DNA of 45,410 nt from Salinisphaera sp. UBA1666. Lineage in GTDB: Bacteria > Pseudomonadota > Gammaproteobacteria > Nevskiales > Salinisphaeraceae. The notes below the pieces were generated by a model. That model ran no database searches. It was not told the DNA's origin and was given only the letters and a program-made list of their open reading frames with translations. Numbering within the stretch: the stretch's first letter is position 1; each line of letters begins with the position of its first letter. Location of the stretch: positions 1 to 45,410 of the forward strand of contig DCKU01000093.1 in the NCBI GenBank assembly GCA_002320455.1, written 5' to 3'. The position numbers were made by a program, and so were the translations under genes. Of the stretch, positions 8,079 through 15,772 are shown one piece after another.

Positions 8079-9398
8079 ATGAGCGACACACCTGACGTGG
8101 CCGCTGGTGCGCCGATCACCGCGCGTCGTATCGCCGGGCTGGCGGTACCGGCTCTGGGCGTTCTGGCGGCCGAGCCGCTTTACGTGCTGATCGATACGGC
8201 TGTGGTCGGGCATCTGGGCGCGTTGCCGCTGGCCGGTCTGGCGCTGGGCGGCACGATGCTGACGGTGATGACCAGCCAGCTCACCTTCTTGTCCTACGGC
8301 ACCACGGCCCGCACGGCGCGGCTCTACGGGGCCGATCGTCGTACCGAGGCGGTGGCAGAGGGCGGCCAGGCCACGTGGCTGGCGATTATCGTCGGGCTGC
8401 TCGTTTTCGTGCTGGGCGAGGTCTTCGCCTACGAGCTGTCCATGCTGCTGGCCGGCGATGCCCAGGTGGCCGCCCGCGCGGCCGAGTGGCTACGGATCGC
8501 GCTGCTGGGTGCCCCGGCGATTCTCATCACCCTGGCCGGTAACGGCTGGATGCGCGGCGTCCAGGACACGGTGCGGCCGCTGCGCTATGTGTTGATCGCC
8601 AACGGCCTGTCGGCCGTGTTGTGCCCGGTGCTGGTCTATCCGGTCGGGCTGGGCCTGGCCGGTTCGGCGATCGCCAACGTGGCCGCGCAATACGTCTCAG
8701 CGGTGATGTTCGTAGCCGCGATCGCGCGCGAGCGGGCGTTTCGTCGGCCCAGCCTGGCCATCATGCGGGCCCAGATGGTGCTGGGCCGGGATCTGATTCT
8801 GCGCAGTGCCGCGTTTCAGATCTGTTTTCTATCGGCCGCGGCGGTGGCGGCCCGCAGCTCAGCGGCGGCCGTGGGCGCGCATCAGATCGTCTATCAGCTG
8901 TGGTCGTTCTTGTCGCTGGTGATGGATTCGCTAGCCATTGCGGCCCAAGCGCTGATCGGCGCCGAACTGGGGGCGCATCGCGGCCGGGCCGCCATGGCCG
9001 CGGCCTGGCAGATCACGCGCTATTCCTTCGCGCTGGGCTGTGTGCTGGGCCTGGCGTTTGCGCTGGGCTATGTCGTGCTGCCGGGGCTTTTCACCTCGGA
9101 CGCCGCGGTGCTCGCGCAAATCCCCGAGGCATGGTGGTTCTTCGTCGTCCAGCAGCCTATCGCCGGCATCGTCTTCGCGCTGGACGGCGTGCTGCTGGGC
9201 GCGGCGGATACACGGTTTTTGCGCACCACTACACTGGCGGCTGCGCTGGGCGGTTTTTTTCCGCTGATCTGGGCGTCCTGGTTCTTTGGCTGGGGCCTGG
9301 CTGGCATCTGGTTCGGCCTGACCGTGTTTCTTGTCGCCCGTTTGGTGGCCACGGTCTGGCGGACTCGCTCGGGCATCTGGGCCGTGGAGGGCACATGA
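8079..9398 (+). CDS. MATE family efflux transporter, DinF-like
   Basis: A 439-aa inner-membrane protein with about twelve hydrophobic helices in two similar halves. The opening (AVPALGVLAAEPLYVLIDTAVVGHLG) is the classic MATE helix 1 with the Asp typical of the DinF-like branch. MATE proteins export cationic drugs or metabolites against H+ or Na+. No Shine-Dalgarno sequence is obvious before the ATG at 8079. The stop overlaps the start of the cupin gene by four bases (ATGA), so both are one transcription unit. The substrate is unknown. Confidence 0.9.
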   Translation: MSDTPDVAAGAPITARRIAGLAVPALGVLAAEPLYVLIDTAVVGHLGALPLAGLALGGTMLTVMTSQLTFLSYGTTARTARLYGADRRTEAVAEGGQATWLAIIVGLLVFVLGEVFAYELSMLLAGDAQVAARAAEWLRIALLGAPAILITLAGNGWMRGVQDTVRPLRYVLIANGLSAVLCPVLVYPVGLGLAGSAIANVAAQYVSAVMFVAAIARERAFRRPSLAIMRAQMVLGRDLILRSAAFQICFLSAAAVAARSSAAAVGAHQIVYQLWSFLSLVMDSLAIAAQALIGAELGAHRGRAAMAAAWQITRYSFALGCVLGLAFALGYVVLPGLFTSDAAVLAQIPEAWWFFVVQQPIAGIVFALDGVLLGAADTRFLRTTTLAAALGGFFPLIWASWFFGWGLAGIWFGLTVFLVARLVATVWRTRSGIWAVEGT

Positions 9399-9799
9399 GT
9401 GATTCCAGCAAGCAGACTGCGCTACGGGGCCTTGCCGCCGCCGACTGGTTGACAACCCGCGAGCCGTGGCACGGCTTTTTCGAGGGCGATCAAATCGGCG
9501 CGAATGTGACGGTGCTTTATTTCACCCAAGAACAGCCCGGCGACGGGCCGGGCCTGCATGTCCATGCGTATGAAGAGATTTTCATCATCCGCCGCGGGCG
9601 AGCGCGGTTCACCGTGGGCGATGCGGTCATAGAGGCGGGTGAAGGCGATGTCGTGGTCGGGCCGGCTCACGTGCCGCACAAGTTCGAGAACCTGGGCCCG
9701 GGGCCGCTGGAGACCATCGATATTCACATGAGCCCGCGCTGGGTGCAGGTGGATCTGGACGACCCTGCCGATGACCGGGCTAGCGGTGTGACCGCATAG
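9395..9799 (+). CDS. Cupin-domain protein
   Basis: A 134-aa single-domain beta-barrel protein. Metal ligands of cupin motif 1 are in GLHVHAYEEIFIIRRGRA (His, His, Glu), and motif 2 is GDVVVGPAHVPHKFEN (His). The fold may bind a divalent metal and act as a small enzyme or ligand sensor. A GGAGG site lies at 9386-9390, inside the end of the MATE gene, and the ATG overlaps that gene's stop (ATGA). Close coupling to a MATE exporter suggests it acts on, or reacts to, the exported compound. This is inference. Confidence 0.88.
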   Translation: MSDSSKQTALRGLAAADWLTTREPWHGFFEGDQIGANVTVLYFTQEQPGDGPGLHVHAYEEIFIIRRGRARFTVGDAVIEAGEGDVVVGPAHVPHKFENLGPGPLETIDIHMSPRWVQVDLDDPADDRASGVTA

Positions 9800-9822
9800 A
9801 TCGCCCGCGGTGTCGCTGTCGG

Positions 9823-10593
9823 CTAGACGCTGGACGTCATCCCGCCGTCTACGAAGATGTTCTGGCCCGAAACGAAATTTGAAGCCTCACTACACAGATA
9901 GACCAGCGTGCCCACCAGTTCATCGAGCTGGCCCCAGCGGGCGGCCGGGGTGCGTTTTTTGAGCCAGGCGTCGAAATCTGGGTCCTGCCAGAGGGCGGTA
10001 TTCATGTCGGTCTGGAAATAGCCGGGCGAGATACAGTTGACCTGGATGTTGTAGCGCGCCAGATCAGCCGCCATGCCTTTCGTGAGCATGGCCACGCCGC
10101 CCTTGGAAGCGGCATAGGGCGCGATCGTTTCGCGGGCGAGCACGGACTGCACCGAGCCCAGATTCACGATCTTGCCCCGGCCACGCCGGGCCATGGGGCC
10201 CGCCAGCGCATGGGCCACGTAAAACGCACTCGACAGGTTGGTGGCGAGCACCTGATCCCAGTCGGCCGGCTCGAATTCGGTAAACGGCGCGCGCTTTTGC
10301 AGGCCGGCGTTGTTGATCAGGATATCGGGCAGGCCATAGGTGGTGATCAGCTCGGCGATTGCCTCTTTTACGGCGTCTGCGTCCGTGACGTCGAAGGCCG
10401 TATAGGCGATCTCGACGCCGGTCTCGGCCATCAGGTGGTCAGCGGCCTCGGCCACGGTGTCCAGGTTGCGCCCGTGCAGAATGACGTGCGCGCCGCGCTC
10501 GGCCAGGCCACGGGCCAGTGCGTGGCCCAGGCCGCGCGAGGAGCCGGTGATCAGCGCCAGGCGGCCCGTGATGTCGAACAATGTATCGGTCAT
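9823..10593 (-). CDS. idnO: Gluconate 5-dehydrogenase-type SDR
   Basis: A 256-aa NAD(P)-dependent short-chain dehydrogenase resembling gluconate 5-dehydrogenase (5-ketogluconate to gluconate, IdnO). It shows the cofactor motif TGSSRGLG, INNAG, the catalytic Ser in NLGSVQS, YAASK and the closing substrate loop SPGYFQTDMN with FVDGGMTSSV at the end. It sits 9 bp downstream of the gluconate-permease gene on the same strand. The neighbour supports a sugar-acid role; another sugar-acid or alcohol substrate is possible. Confidence 0.83.
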   Translation of the reverse strand: MTDTLFDITGRLALITGSSRGLGHALARGLAERGAHVILHGRNLDTVAEAADHLMAETGVEIAYTAFDVTDADAVKEAIAELITTYGLPDILINNAGLQKRAPFTEFEPADWDQVLATNLSSAFYVAHALAGPMARRGRGKIVNLGSVQSVLARETIAPYAASKGGVAMLTKGMAADLARYNIQVNCISPGYFQTDMNTALWQDPDFDAWLKKRTPAARWGQLDELVGTLVYLCSEASNFVSGQNIFVDGGMTSSV

Positions 10594-10602
10594 GACAATC
10601 CC

Positions 10603-11982
10603 CTAGAAGATCAGGAAAAGTGCGGCCGCAAAGCTGAAGGCCACGACGGATTCCAGAGCCTGTTGCACGGTCCAGGTCTTGAGCGTGGTGGCCACGTCCA
10701 TGCCCATCAGCCGGCCCACCAACCAGAAACCGGAATCGTTGACGTGGCCGGCAAAGACCGACCCCGCAGCCGAGGCGAACACGATCGCCACCACCTGCAT
10801 CGCCGAATAGTCGGCTTGCATAACCGCCGGCGCCATCAGACTCGATGCGGTGACCAGCGCCACGGTGGCTGAGCCCTGGGCCAGGCGTAGTGCCACGGCC
10901 ACGATATACACGGCCAGGATGACCGGCAGGCCCATATCGTTTAGCGAGGCGGCCAGAGCATCACCGATGCCCGAGGCCTGCAAGACGCCGCCGAACATAC
11001 CGCCGGCGCCGGTGATCAGGACCACCGAACAGATGGCCGGCAGGGCTGAATCGAGGATCTTCTCGATGGCCGTGGCTTCCTCGCCGCGCCGCCAGCCCAG
11101 GACATAAGAGGCCACGAGGACGGAAATCAGCAGAGCCACCGGCGTGTTGCCCAAAAGTCGGAGCAATTGGAACCACTGGGCATCGGCGCTCAGCCAGCCG
11201 GTACTGGCCGCAAAATTCAGGGCGGTGTTGGCAAAGATGAGGACCAGCGGAATGACCAGCAGCCCGATCACCGTGCTCACGCCTGGCGGGTTCTGGATCT
11301 GGTCGCGATCCACCTCGCCGAACAGGCTGGCAGCAACCGCGAACGGATGTCGCCGGGCCGCGAACTTGCCCCAGAAATACCCGGAGATCAGCCACATCGG
11401 AAACGCCAGGACGATACCCGTAGCCAGCACCAGGCCCGGACTGGCCCCGTAGAGCTCGATGGCCGTGACCGGGCCCGGATGCGGCGGCACGAACACATGC
11501 ATCACCGAAAACGCAGCCGCTGCCGGCAGCCCGTAAAGCAGCAGGGGGCCGTCCAACCGCCGGGCCACGGCAAAGATGATCGGCAGCATGACGACCAGCC
11601 CGGCATCGAAAAAGATCGGAAAGCCCATGAACAATGAGGCCAGGCCCAACGCGAAAGGCGCTCGTTTTTCGCCGAACAGCGCCACCATGCGATCGGCCAG
11701 CACTTGGGCTCCGCCGGAGTGCTCGACGAGCTTGCCCAGCATCGCGCCAAAGCCGACCAGCAAAGCCACCGAGGCCAGCGTGCTGCCAAAACCGTCAAGC
11801 ATGACCGGCACGATGTTCTCGGGCGGAATCAGCGTGGCAAACGCCGTCGCCAGGCTAACCATCGTCAGCGCCAAGAAGGCATGAACCTTGAAACGGATGA
11901 CCAGCACCAACAGCAGGGCAACGGCGCCTGCGGCAATGGCCAACAGCGGGCCGGTCGTCAGAGTCTGGGTCCATTGATCCAT
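10603..11982 (-). CDS. GntP-family gluconate:H+ symporter
   Basis: A 459-aa permease with about twelve membrane segments of the GntP/GntT/IdnT family, which imports gluconate or idonate with protons. The stretch MGFPIFFDAGLVVMLPIIF, followed by VPPHPGP, is strongly characteristic. The ATG at 11982 was chosen because residues fit the family N-terminus; the frame runs upstream only as antisense to the DedA gene. It is first of a two-gene unit with the gluconate dehydrogenase. No gluconokinase is present in the window. Confidence 0.92.
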   Translation of the reverse strand: MDQWTQTLTTGPLLAIAAGAVALLLVLVIRFKVHAFLALTMVSLATAFATLIPPENIVPVMLDGFGSTLASVALLVGFGAMLGKLVEHSGGAQVLADRMVALFGEKRAPFALGLASLFMGFPIFFDAGLVVMLPIIFAVARRLDGPLLLYGLPAAAAFSVMHVFVPPHPGPVTAIELYGASPGLVLATGIVLAFPMWLISGYFWGKFAARRHPFAVAASLFGEVDRDQIQNPPGVSTVIGLLVIPLVLIFANTALNFAASTGWLSADAQWFQLLRLLGNTPVALLISVLVASYVLGWRRGEEATAIEKILDSALPAICSVVLITGAGGMFGGVLQASGIGDALAASLNDMGLPVILAVYIVAVALRLAQGSATVALVTASSLMAPAVMQADYSAMQVVAIVFASAAGSVFAGHVNDSGFWLVGRLMGMDVATTLKTWTVQQALESVVAFSFAAALFLIF

Positions 11983-12086
11983 GCGGGAGTCTCTCGGGCG
12001 CGCAGGCCAGGGTTGGTGAACGAGCGATACCCTATCGTGAAACCGGTCCCATTCCTTTACGCATTTGGTCGAAGTCATCCTAGTCT

Positions 12087-12713
12087 TCAGCGCCGAGGCT
12101 GGCCGGGCCCGGACGGGGGAGTACGCCGCCGGTGCAGCAGATGCCAGGCGATGGCCCCGATCAAGGCCAGCACGCCCAGCGCGCCCAGGACGTAAAGCCC
12201 GATCGGGCCCAACTGGTCGAGTACGTCGTGGAAACGGCGACCGAACCAGTAGACGCCAAAGCCCCACACCGCGACCCAGAGCGTGGCGCCGATGGCGTTG
12301 TAGATCATGAACTTTGCAGCCGGCATGCGCCCGATGCCGGCCACGATGCCGTTGAGCTGGCGCAGGCCGACAAAAAAGCGGGCTACCACGACGATCGCGC
12401 CGCCGTAGCGGGCAAAGAATGCCTCGATACGATCCAGACGGGCATCGGTGATACCGACCCGGGCACCGTGGCGCAGCACGAGCGCGCGCCCGCCAAAGCG
12501 CCCGATGGCATAGCCGATGTTGTCGCCGATGACCGCGCCGGCCCAAGCCGCGGGTAAGAGCAGCTCGATCGGCAGTTTGCCCTGAGACGCCAGCAGCGCT
12601 GCGGAGATCAGCGCGGTTTCACCCGGCAAGGGAATACCGAAATCCTCAATGAGGATGATGGCGAAGATCGCCCACGGGCCGTAATCGGTGATGAGCTGCG
12701 TGATGTTAGGCAT
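12087..12713 (-). CDS. DedA family membrane protein
   Basis: A 208-aa inner-membrane protein of the DedA/SNARE-associated (VTT) family. Visible features are the N-terminal ILIEDFGIPLPGET with the acidic membrane residue and PLPGE motif, the central GDNIGYAIGR and the arginine motif RFFVGLRQLNGIVAG. DedA proteins are undecaprenyl-phosphate or phospholipid flippases needed for envelope integrity. A Pro/Arg-rich tail follows the last helix. The start is the ATG at 12713. It is alone between the permease and peptidase genes, all on the minus strand. Confidence 0.93.
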   Translation of the reverse strand: MPNITQLITDYGPWAIFAIILIEDFGIPLPGETALISAALLASQGKLPIELLLPAAWAGAVIGDNIGYAIGRFGGRALVLRHGARVGITDARLDRIEAFFARYGGAIVVVARFFVGLRQLNGIVAGIGRMPAAKFMIYNAIGATLWVAVWGFGVYWFGRRFHDVLDQLGPIGLYVLGALGVLALIGAIAWHLLHRRRTPPSGPGQPRR

Positions 12714-12767
12714 GAGGATTCAAAAGACCGTCCCGGCCGCCCGTGGACCACCGGATCGGCATGGCCG

Positions 12768-14876
12768 CTACCAGATCTCGACGCGTTGTTTGGGCGGTCG
12801 AACCATGGCATCGCCGGGCTGACAATCAAAAGCCCTGGCAAACGCTTTCATGTTTGAAGGGGCACCAATGGCGCGATAGGTCATGGGCGAATGCGGATCC
12901 GCGTTCAACGCGACTTCCAGAGCCTCGGGCCGGGAGTGACCGCGCCAGACCCGGGCCCAGGCCATGAAGAAACGCTGGGCCTGGGTATAACCGTCGATAG
13001 TCTGTTTGGCCTCGTCCGGGTTGGCCGCCAGGGCTTTTTCCAGCGCGTCATAGGCCAGCGTGAGGCCGTCCAGGTCGGCGATGTTTTCACCCAGGGTCAG
13101 GCGGCCGTTGACGTGCAGCTTTGGCTTGTCGGGCAGCGGGGTATACGCGTTGAACTGATCCACCAGCTTGGCCGTGCGGGCGTCAAAGGCCTCGCGGTCG
13201 GCTTTGGTCCACCAGTCGCGCTGGTTGCCGTCGCCGTCGAACTGGCTGCCCTGATCATCGTAGCCGTGGCTGGACTCATGACCGATGACGGCGCCGATGC
13301 CGCCATAGTTGACCGCATCGTCGCCGTGGGCATAGAAGAACGGTGGCTGGAGAATAGCGGCCGGAAAGTTGATGGTGTTGTCGGTGGGGTTGTAATACGC
13401 GTTGACCGTCTGCGGCGTCATGGACCAGCGGCCGCGATCGCGGGCCTGGCCGACGTAGGCCATCTCATAGGCGTGGTTGAAGCGCGCGGCCGCTTCCATG
13501 TCGGCGTAGAAGGCCCCGCGTTGGATGTCCAGGCCTGACCAGTCGCGCCAGTGATCGGGGTAGCCGATCTTGGGCAGGAACTTGGCCCATTTATCCAGCG
13601 CCTGTTCGCGCGTGGTCTCGCTCATCCAGGTGTTGTCTTCCAGCCGGGTCTTGAGCGCGGCGCGGATGTTGTCTACAAGCGCCTCGGCCCGGGCTTTGGC
13701 CTCGGGCGGGAAATAATCGGCGACGTAGAGCTGGCCCAGGGCCTGACCCATCGCGGCGTTGACGGCCTCCAGGCTCTGTTTCCAGCGGGCTTTCTGCTCG
13801 GGCTGGCCGGACAGGGTCGTGCCATAGAAATCGAAATGGGCATCGCGAAACGACTGCGCCAGCAGCGGCGCCGCATCATCCAGGGCGTGAGCCGTGAGAT
13901 AGGCCCGCCACTGCGCCAGCGGGGCCTTGGCCAAAAGCCGGTCGAACGCCTTGAAGAACGAGGGCTCGGACAGCGAAAAACCACGCTTGATATCGGCGTT
14001 CTGGGCCTTGAGGAAGGCGGCCCAGTCGAAATGGGGTGTGGCCTTTTCGGCCTCGTCCAGGGTTACGAAGTGATATTGATTGGCCGGGTCGCGCATCTCG
14101 ACCTGGCTGAGCGAATGCTTGGCCAGGTCGGTCTCGAAGGCCATCGCCTGCTTGGCGTGGGCGCGAGCGTCTTCGTCGCTCTGGCCGGCCAGGACGAACA
14201 GACGGCTCAGATACGCGACATAAGCCTTGCGCTCGTCGGCATGTTCTTCGCCGCTGTAGTAGGCCGGCGTGGGCAGGGACAGCCCGCCCTGGTAAGCATA
14301 GGCGATGACCTCGGTCGCGTCCTTGTAGTCCGGGCTGGCATCCAGCGCGAAGACCTGGCCCTGGCCTGCGGCAAAGGCGTGGGTCAGATAGTCGGTCAGC
14401 GCCTGGCGGCTGTCGATGGCGGCAATATCAGCAAGCCGCGGCCGCAGCGGATTGAGCCCGGCCTTGTCGATCGCCTGGGTATCCATGGCAGCGCCGTAAA
14501 GACGCCCGATCTTGGCGCGCAGCGGTGTGAGCTCATCGCTGTCTTCGTCGGCCACATCATGAGCAGCCGCGCGAACCAGGGCGTGCTGATCGGCCAGGCT
14601 CTTTTCGCGCAGCACGTTGAACGCGCCCCAGCGGGTCTGGTCGGCCGGTATCGGGTTGTCGGCAATCCAGCGCGCGTTGACGAAATCATCGAGGTTGGTA
14701 CAGGCATCCACGGATGTCTTCAACTCCGCGGTGTCGAATACGTCGCGTGCAGCGGAGAGCTTGACGTCGGCGGCCGGCGCGTCGGCATTGGCCGGGGCCG
14801 ACGCGGCCGAGGCTGTGGTCGTGCCCGCGGCAACAAGGATGAGCGTCGTCAGTGCGATCGGGTTCCAGGATTTCAT
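12768..14876 (-). CDS. Exported M13 family zinc metallopeptidase (neprilysin/PepO-like)
   Basis: A 702-aa peptidase. After a signal peptide (about 24 residues, ending in TTTASA) comes the N-terminal M13 domain with the conserved YYSGEEH region. The catalytic half has NAYYNPTDNTINFPAAIL (substrate-backbone binding), the zinc site HESSH, the third ligand in ENIADLDG, and the usual C-terminal end CQPGDAMVRP...VEIW. HESSH still satisfies HExxH but is less common than HEITH or HELTH. The ATG at 14876 has a GAGG site; an upstream frame to 14972 has no signal-like features. It probably degrades small peptides in the periplasm. Confidence 0.94.
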   Translation of the reverse strand: MKSWNPIALTTLILVAAGTTTASAASAPANADAPAADVKLSAARDVFDTAELKTSVDACTNLDDFVNARWIADNPIPADQTRWGAFNVLREKSLADQHALVRAAAHDVADEDSDELTPLRAKIGRLYGAAMDTQAIDKAGLNPLRPRLADIAAIDSRQALTDYLTHAFAAGQGQVFALDASPDYKDATEVIAYAYQGGLSLPTPAYYSGEEHADERKAYVAYLSRLFVLAGQSDEDARAHAKQAMAFETDLAKHSLSQVEMRDPANQYHFVTLDEAEKATPHFDWAAFLKAQNADIKRGFSLSEPSFFKAFDRLLAKAPLAQWRAYLTAHALDDAAPLLAQSFRDAHFDFYGTTLSGQPEQKARWKQSLEAVNAAMGQALGQLYVADYFPPEAKARAEALVDNIRAALKTRLEDNTWMSETTREQALDKWAKFLPKIGYPDHWRDWSGLDIQRGAFYADMEAAARFNHAYEMAYVGQARDRGRWSMTPQTVNAYYNPTDNTINFPAAILQPPFFYAHGDDAVNYGGIGAVIGHESSHGYDDQGSQFDGDGNQRDWWTKADREAFDARTAKLVDQFNAYTPLPDKPKLHVNGRLTLGENIADLDGLTLAYDALEKALAANPDEAKQTIDGYTQAQRFFMAWARVWRGHSRPEALEVALNADPHSPMTYRAIGAPSNMKAFARAFDCQPGDAMVRPPKQRVEIW

Positions 14877-14955
14877 CGTCACGCCTCGGGCTGGGTCAAC
14901 AGGCCCAGGCATTCTGGCACGCCCCAAGAGGCGGGCGCATACGAATGCTGTCCAC

Positions 14956-14983
14956 AAAAAAGCCCGGTGCAAGGACCGGGCTT
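14956..14983 (-). terminator. Intrinsic terminator after the 50-aa gene
   Basis: AAGCCCGGT (14960-14968) pairs perfectly with ACCGGGCTT (14975-14983) around a six-base loop. On the minus strand the hairpin is followed by a run of T (A at 14956-14960). It ends transcription 23 bp after the stop of the small gene and separates it from the M13 peptidase gene. Confidence 0.92.
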
Positions 14984-15005
14984 GATCGTCGATGACGCAG
15001 GCGAT

Positions 15006-15158
15006 TTAGCCGGCGTATTCGGCGTCGTTCTGCGTGGATATCTGCGACACGCTCTGGGCATCGGCCAGATTGGCGGCCACGAAGGGCATCGCCATCGAGG
15101 CGGCCACCAGGCCCAGCACGACGAGCGCGTTTACAACGTTGAGCTTGACGTTGTCCAT
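15006..15158 (-). CDS. 50-aa small membrane or secreted peptide
   Basis: A short gene with a perfect AGGAG ribosome binding site (15166-15170) seven bases before its ATG. It encodes a basic start (MDNVKLN), a hydrophobic core (residues about 8-28: VVNALVVLGLVAASMAMPFVA, in two parts) and an acidic-polar tail (SVSQISTQNDAEYAG). The core could be a cleaved signal (after a small residue near ANLADA) leaving a peptide of about 15 residues, or a stable membrane anchor. It has its own terminator downstream and an attenuator-like hairpin upstream, so it is expressed as a single small gene. I do not recognise a family. Confidence 0.75.
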   Translation of the reverse strand: MDNVKLNVVNALVVLGLVAASMAMPFVAANLADAQSVSQISTQNDAEYAG

Positions 15159-15168
15159 TTCAATTCTC

Positions 15169-15297
15169 CTAAAAAACGAGTGCCAGACGCAGCAAGCGCC
15201 TGTACACGGGTCTCGGCACTCGTTCGAAGGAAACTGAAAGGGGGAGATCAGTTTCCGCTCGAGCGCTGCCGATCGCGAAAAAGTAAAAACAAATCAT
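15169..15297 (-). CDS. Possible 42-aa leader ORF (doubtful)
   Basis: An open frame from ATG 15297 to a TAG whose last bases form the ribosome binding site of the 50-aa gene. It runs through both leader hairpins (15229-15256 and 15175-15224). The product starts MICFYFFAIGSARAE. Codon use (TTT, TGT, TCA, AGA, AGG) is unlike neighbouring genes, and the AAAAGG before the ATG is too close to be a good ribosome binding site. It may be a chance frame; if translated, ribosomes would melt the terminator hairpin. Confidence 0.25.
   Translation of the reverse strand: MICFYFFAIGSARAETDLPLSVSFERVPRPVYRRLLRLALVF
15175..15224 (-). terminator. Attenuator-like intrinsic terminator before the 50-aa gene
   Basis: AACGAGTGCC (15175-15184) and GGCACTCGTT (15215-15224) are a perfect inverted repeat, extended by AGAC/GTCT with one bulged base. 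On the minus strand the stem runs into six T (two of them in the stem), then AGGAG, the ribosome binding site of the downstream gene. Placement four bases before that site is typical of a premature terminator controlling the gene. Confidence 0.8.
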
Positions 15298-15435
15298 GCC
15301 TTTTGGGAACAAGCCCGGTTTCAGCACCCGTATCTTGATGTTGTGACGTGTCGTTTTGACGACGCTTATACAACATCTCGATGACCGGACAGGGTGTCAG
15401 AGACAGGGTCGACAACCTGCCTGGCGGTGCTGAGA
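15175..15435 (-). ncRNA. Structured leader RNA with intrinsic terminator, riboswitch- or attenuator-like
   Basis: Predicted transcript from about 15435 to the U-run at 15171-15176. Helices seen by eye: P1, 15426-15433 with 15321-15328 (8 bp, perfect, at the RNA 5' end); P2, 15416-15421 with 15402-15407 (6 bp, one G-U); P3, 15370-15377 with 15337-15344 (8 bp) enclosing 15359-15363 with 15350-15354 (5 bp). P1 thus encloses a junction of P2 and P3. About 64 nt later come P4, 15248-15256 with 15229-15237 (9 bp), and P5, 15215-15224 with 15175-15184 (10 bp, extended by AGAC/GTCT across one bulge). P5 is followed by six U and then directly by the ribosome binding site of the 50-aa gene. It could be a cis-regulatory leader or a free-standing sRNA of about 260 nt. 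No known class recognised. Confidence 0.55.
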
Positions 15436-15441
15436 CGCGGG

Positions 15442-15469
15442 ATTCTACGCCCGAAAATCGCTTTTACAA
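15442..15469 (-). promoter_or_regulatory. Sigma70-like promoter of the structured leader
   Basis: On the minus strand, TTGTAA (15464-15469, four of six matches to the -35 consensus) and TAGAAT (15442-15447, five of six to the -10) are 16 bp apart. The predicted start near 15435 falls two bases before the 5' strand of leader helix P1. Confidence 0.6.
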
Positions 15470-15697
15470 CCTTTGTCTAAGAAAAATTTTCGGGTCGGTT
15501 GGTTATCGTTCAGTGATCTTTTAAATCAATCGCTTACGATATCCCCGGATCCGGCAGCCATGGGGTCTCATGGCCCGGCACGCCGGGCATCAGGCCGCAC
15601 CACGCTGCTGTTGCGCAATACAGCGGCTTTCATGTCATGGGTGTAGCCTTGACAAGTCGATGAGTTCAATCGGCCGGGGCCGTGGGCCGGATCGGGC

Positions 15698-15713
15698 CGT
15701 GAGCCGGCTCACG
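15698..15713. repeat. 16-bp perfect palindrome
   Basis: CGTGAGCCGGCTCACG is its own reverse complement. It has no loop and is not followed by T on either strand in the right position, so it looks more like a binding site for a dimeric regulator than a terminator. No gene start lies close by. Confidence 0.45.
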
Positions 15714-15717
15714 CTGT

Positions 15718-15741
15718 AAAAAACCGGCAGATGCAACCGGT
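15718..15741 (-). terminator. Probable terminator of the sqdB-cupin operon
   Basis: On the minus strand ACCGG (rc of 15737-15741) pairs with CCGGT (rc of 15723-15727) over a nine-base loop, followed by T (A-run 15718-15723). The stem is only five bases but GC-rich and well placed, 32 bp after the cupin stop. Confidence 0.55.
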
Positions 15742-15772
15742 ACCGACCGGTAACAGTTGTCGATTGCTTCTG

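Larger units (their letters stand above)
15159..15772. other. 614-bp non-coding interval between the 50-aa gene and the cupin gene
   Basis: The right third (15470-15717) has no gene I can support. It holds a 16-bp palindrome (15698-15713) and a GCCCGG/CCGGGC hairpin near 15572-15587 without a T-run. The left part holds the promoter, structured leader and attenuator described separately. The last 55 bp before the cupin gene hold that gene's likely terminator. Composition is locally more AT-rich around 15460-15540 than in the neighbouring genes. Confidence 0.6.

Noticed and set aside
13551..15338. Long plus-strand open frame (595 codons)
   Set aside because: Antisense to the M13 peptidase gene and to the 50-aa gene; no domain, and low-complexity composition.
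15506..15535. FNR/CRP-like half sites around TGATCTTTTAAATCAA
   Set aside because: The spacing does not fit the FNR consensus (TTGAT-N4-ATCAA), and no start codon is placed for it.
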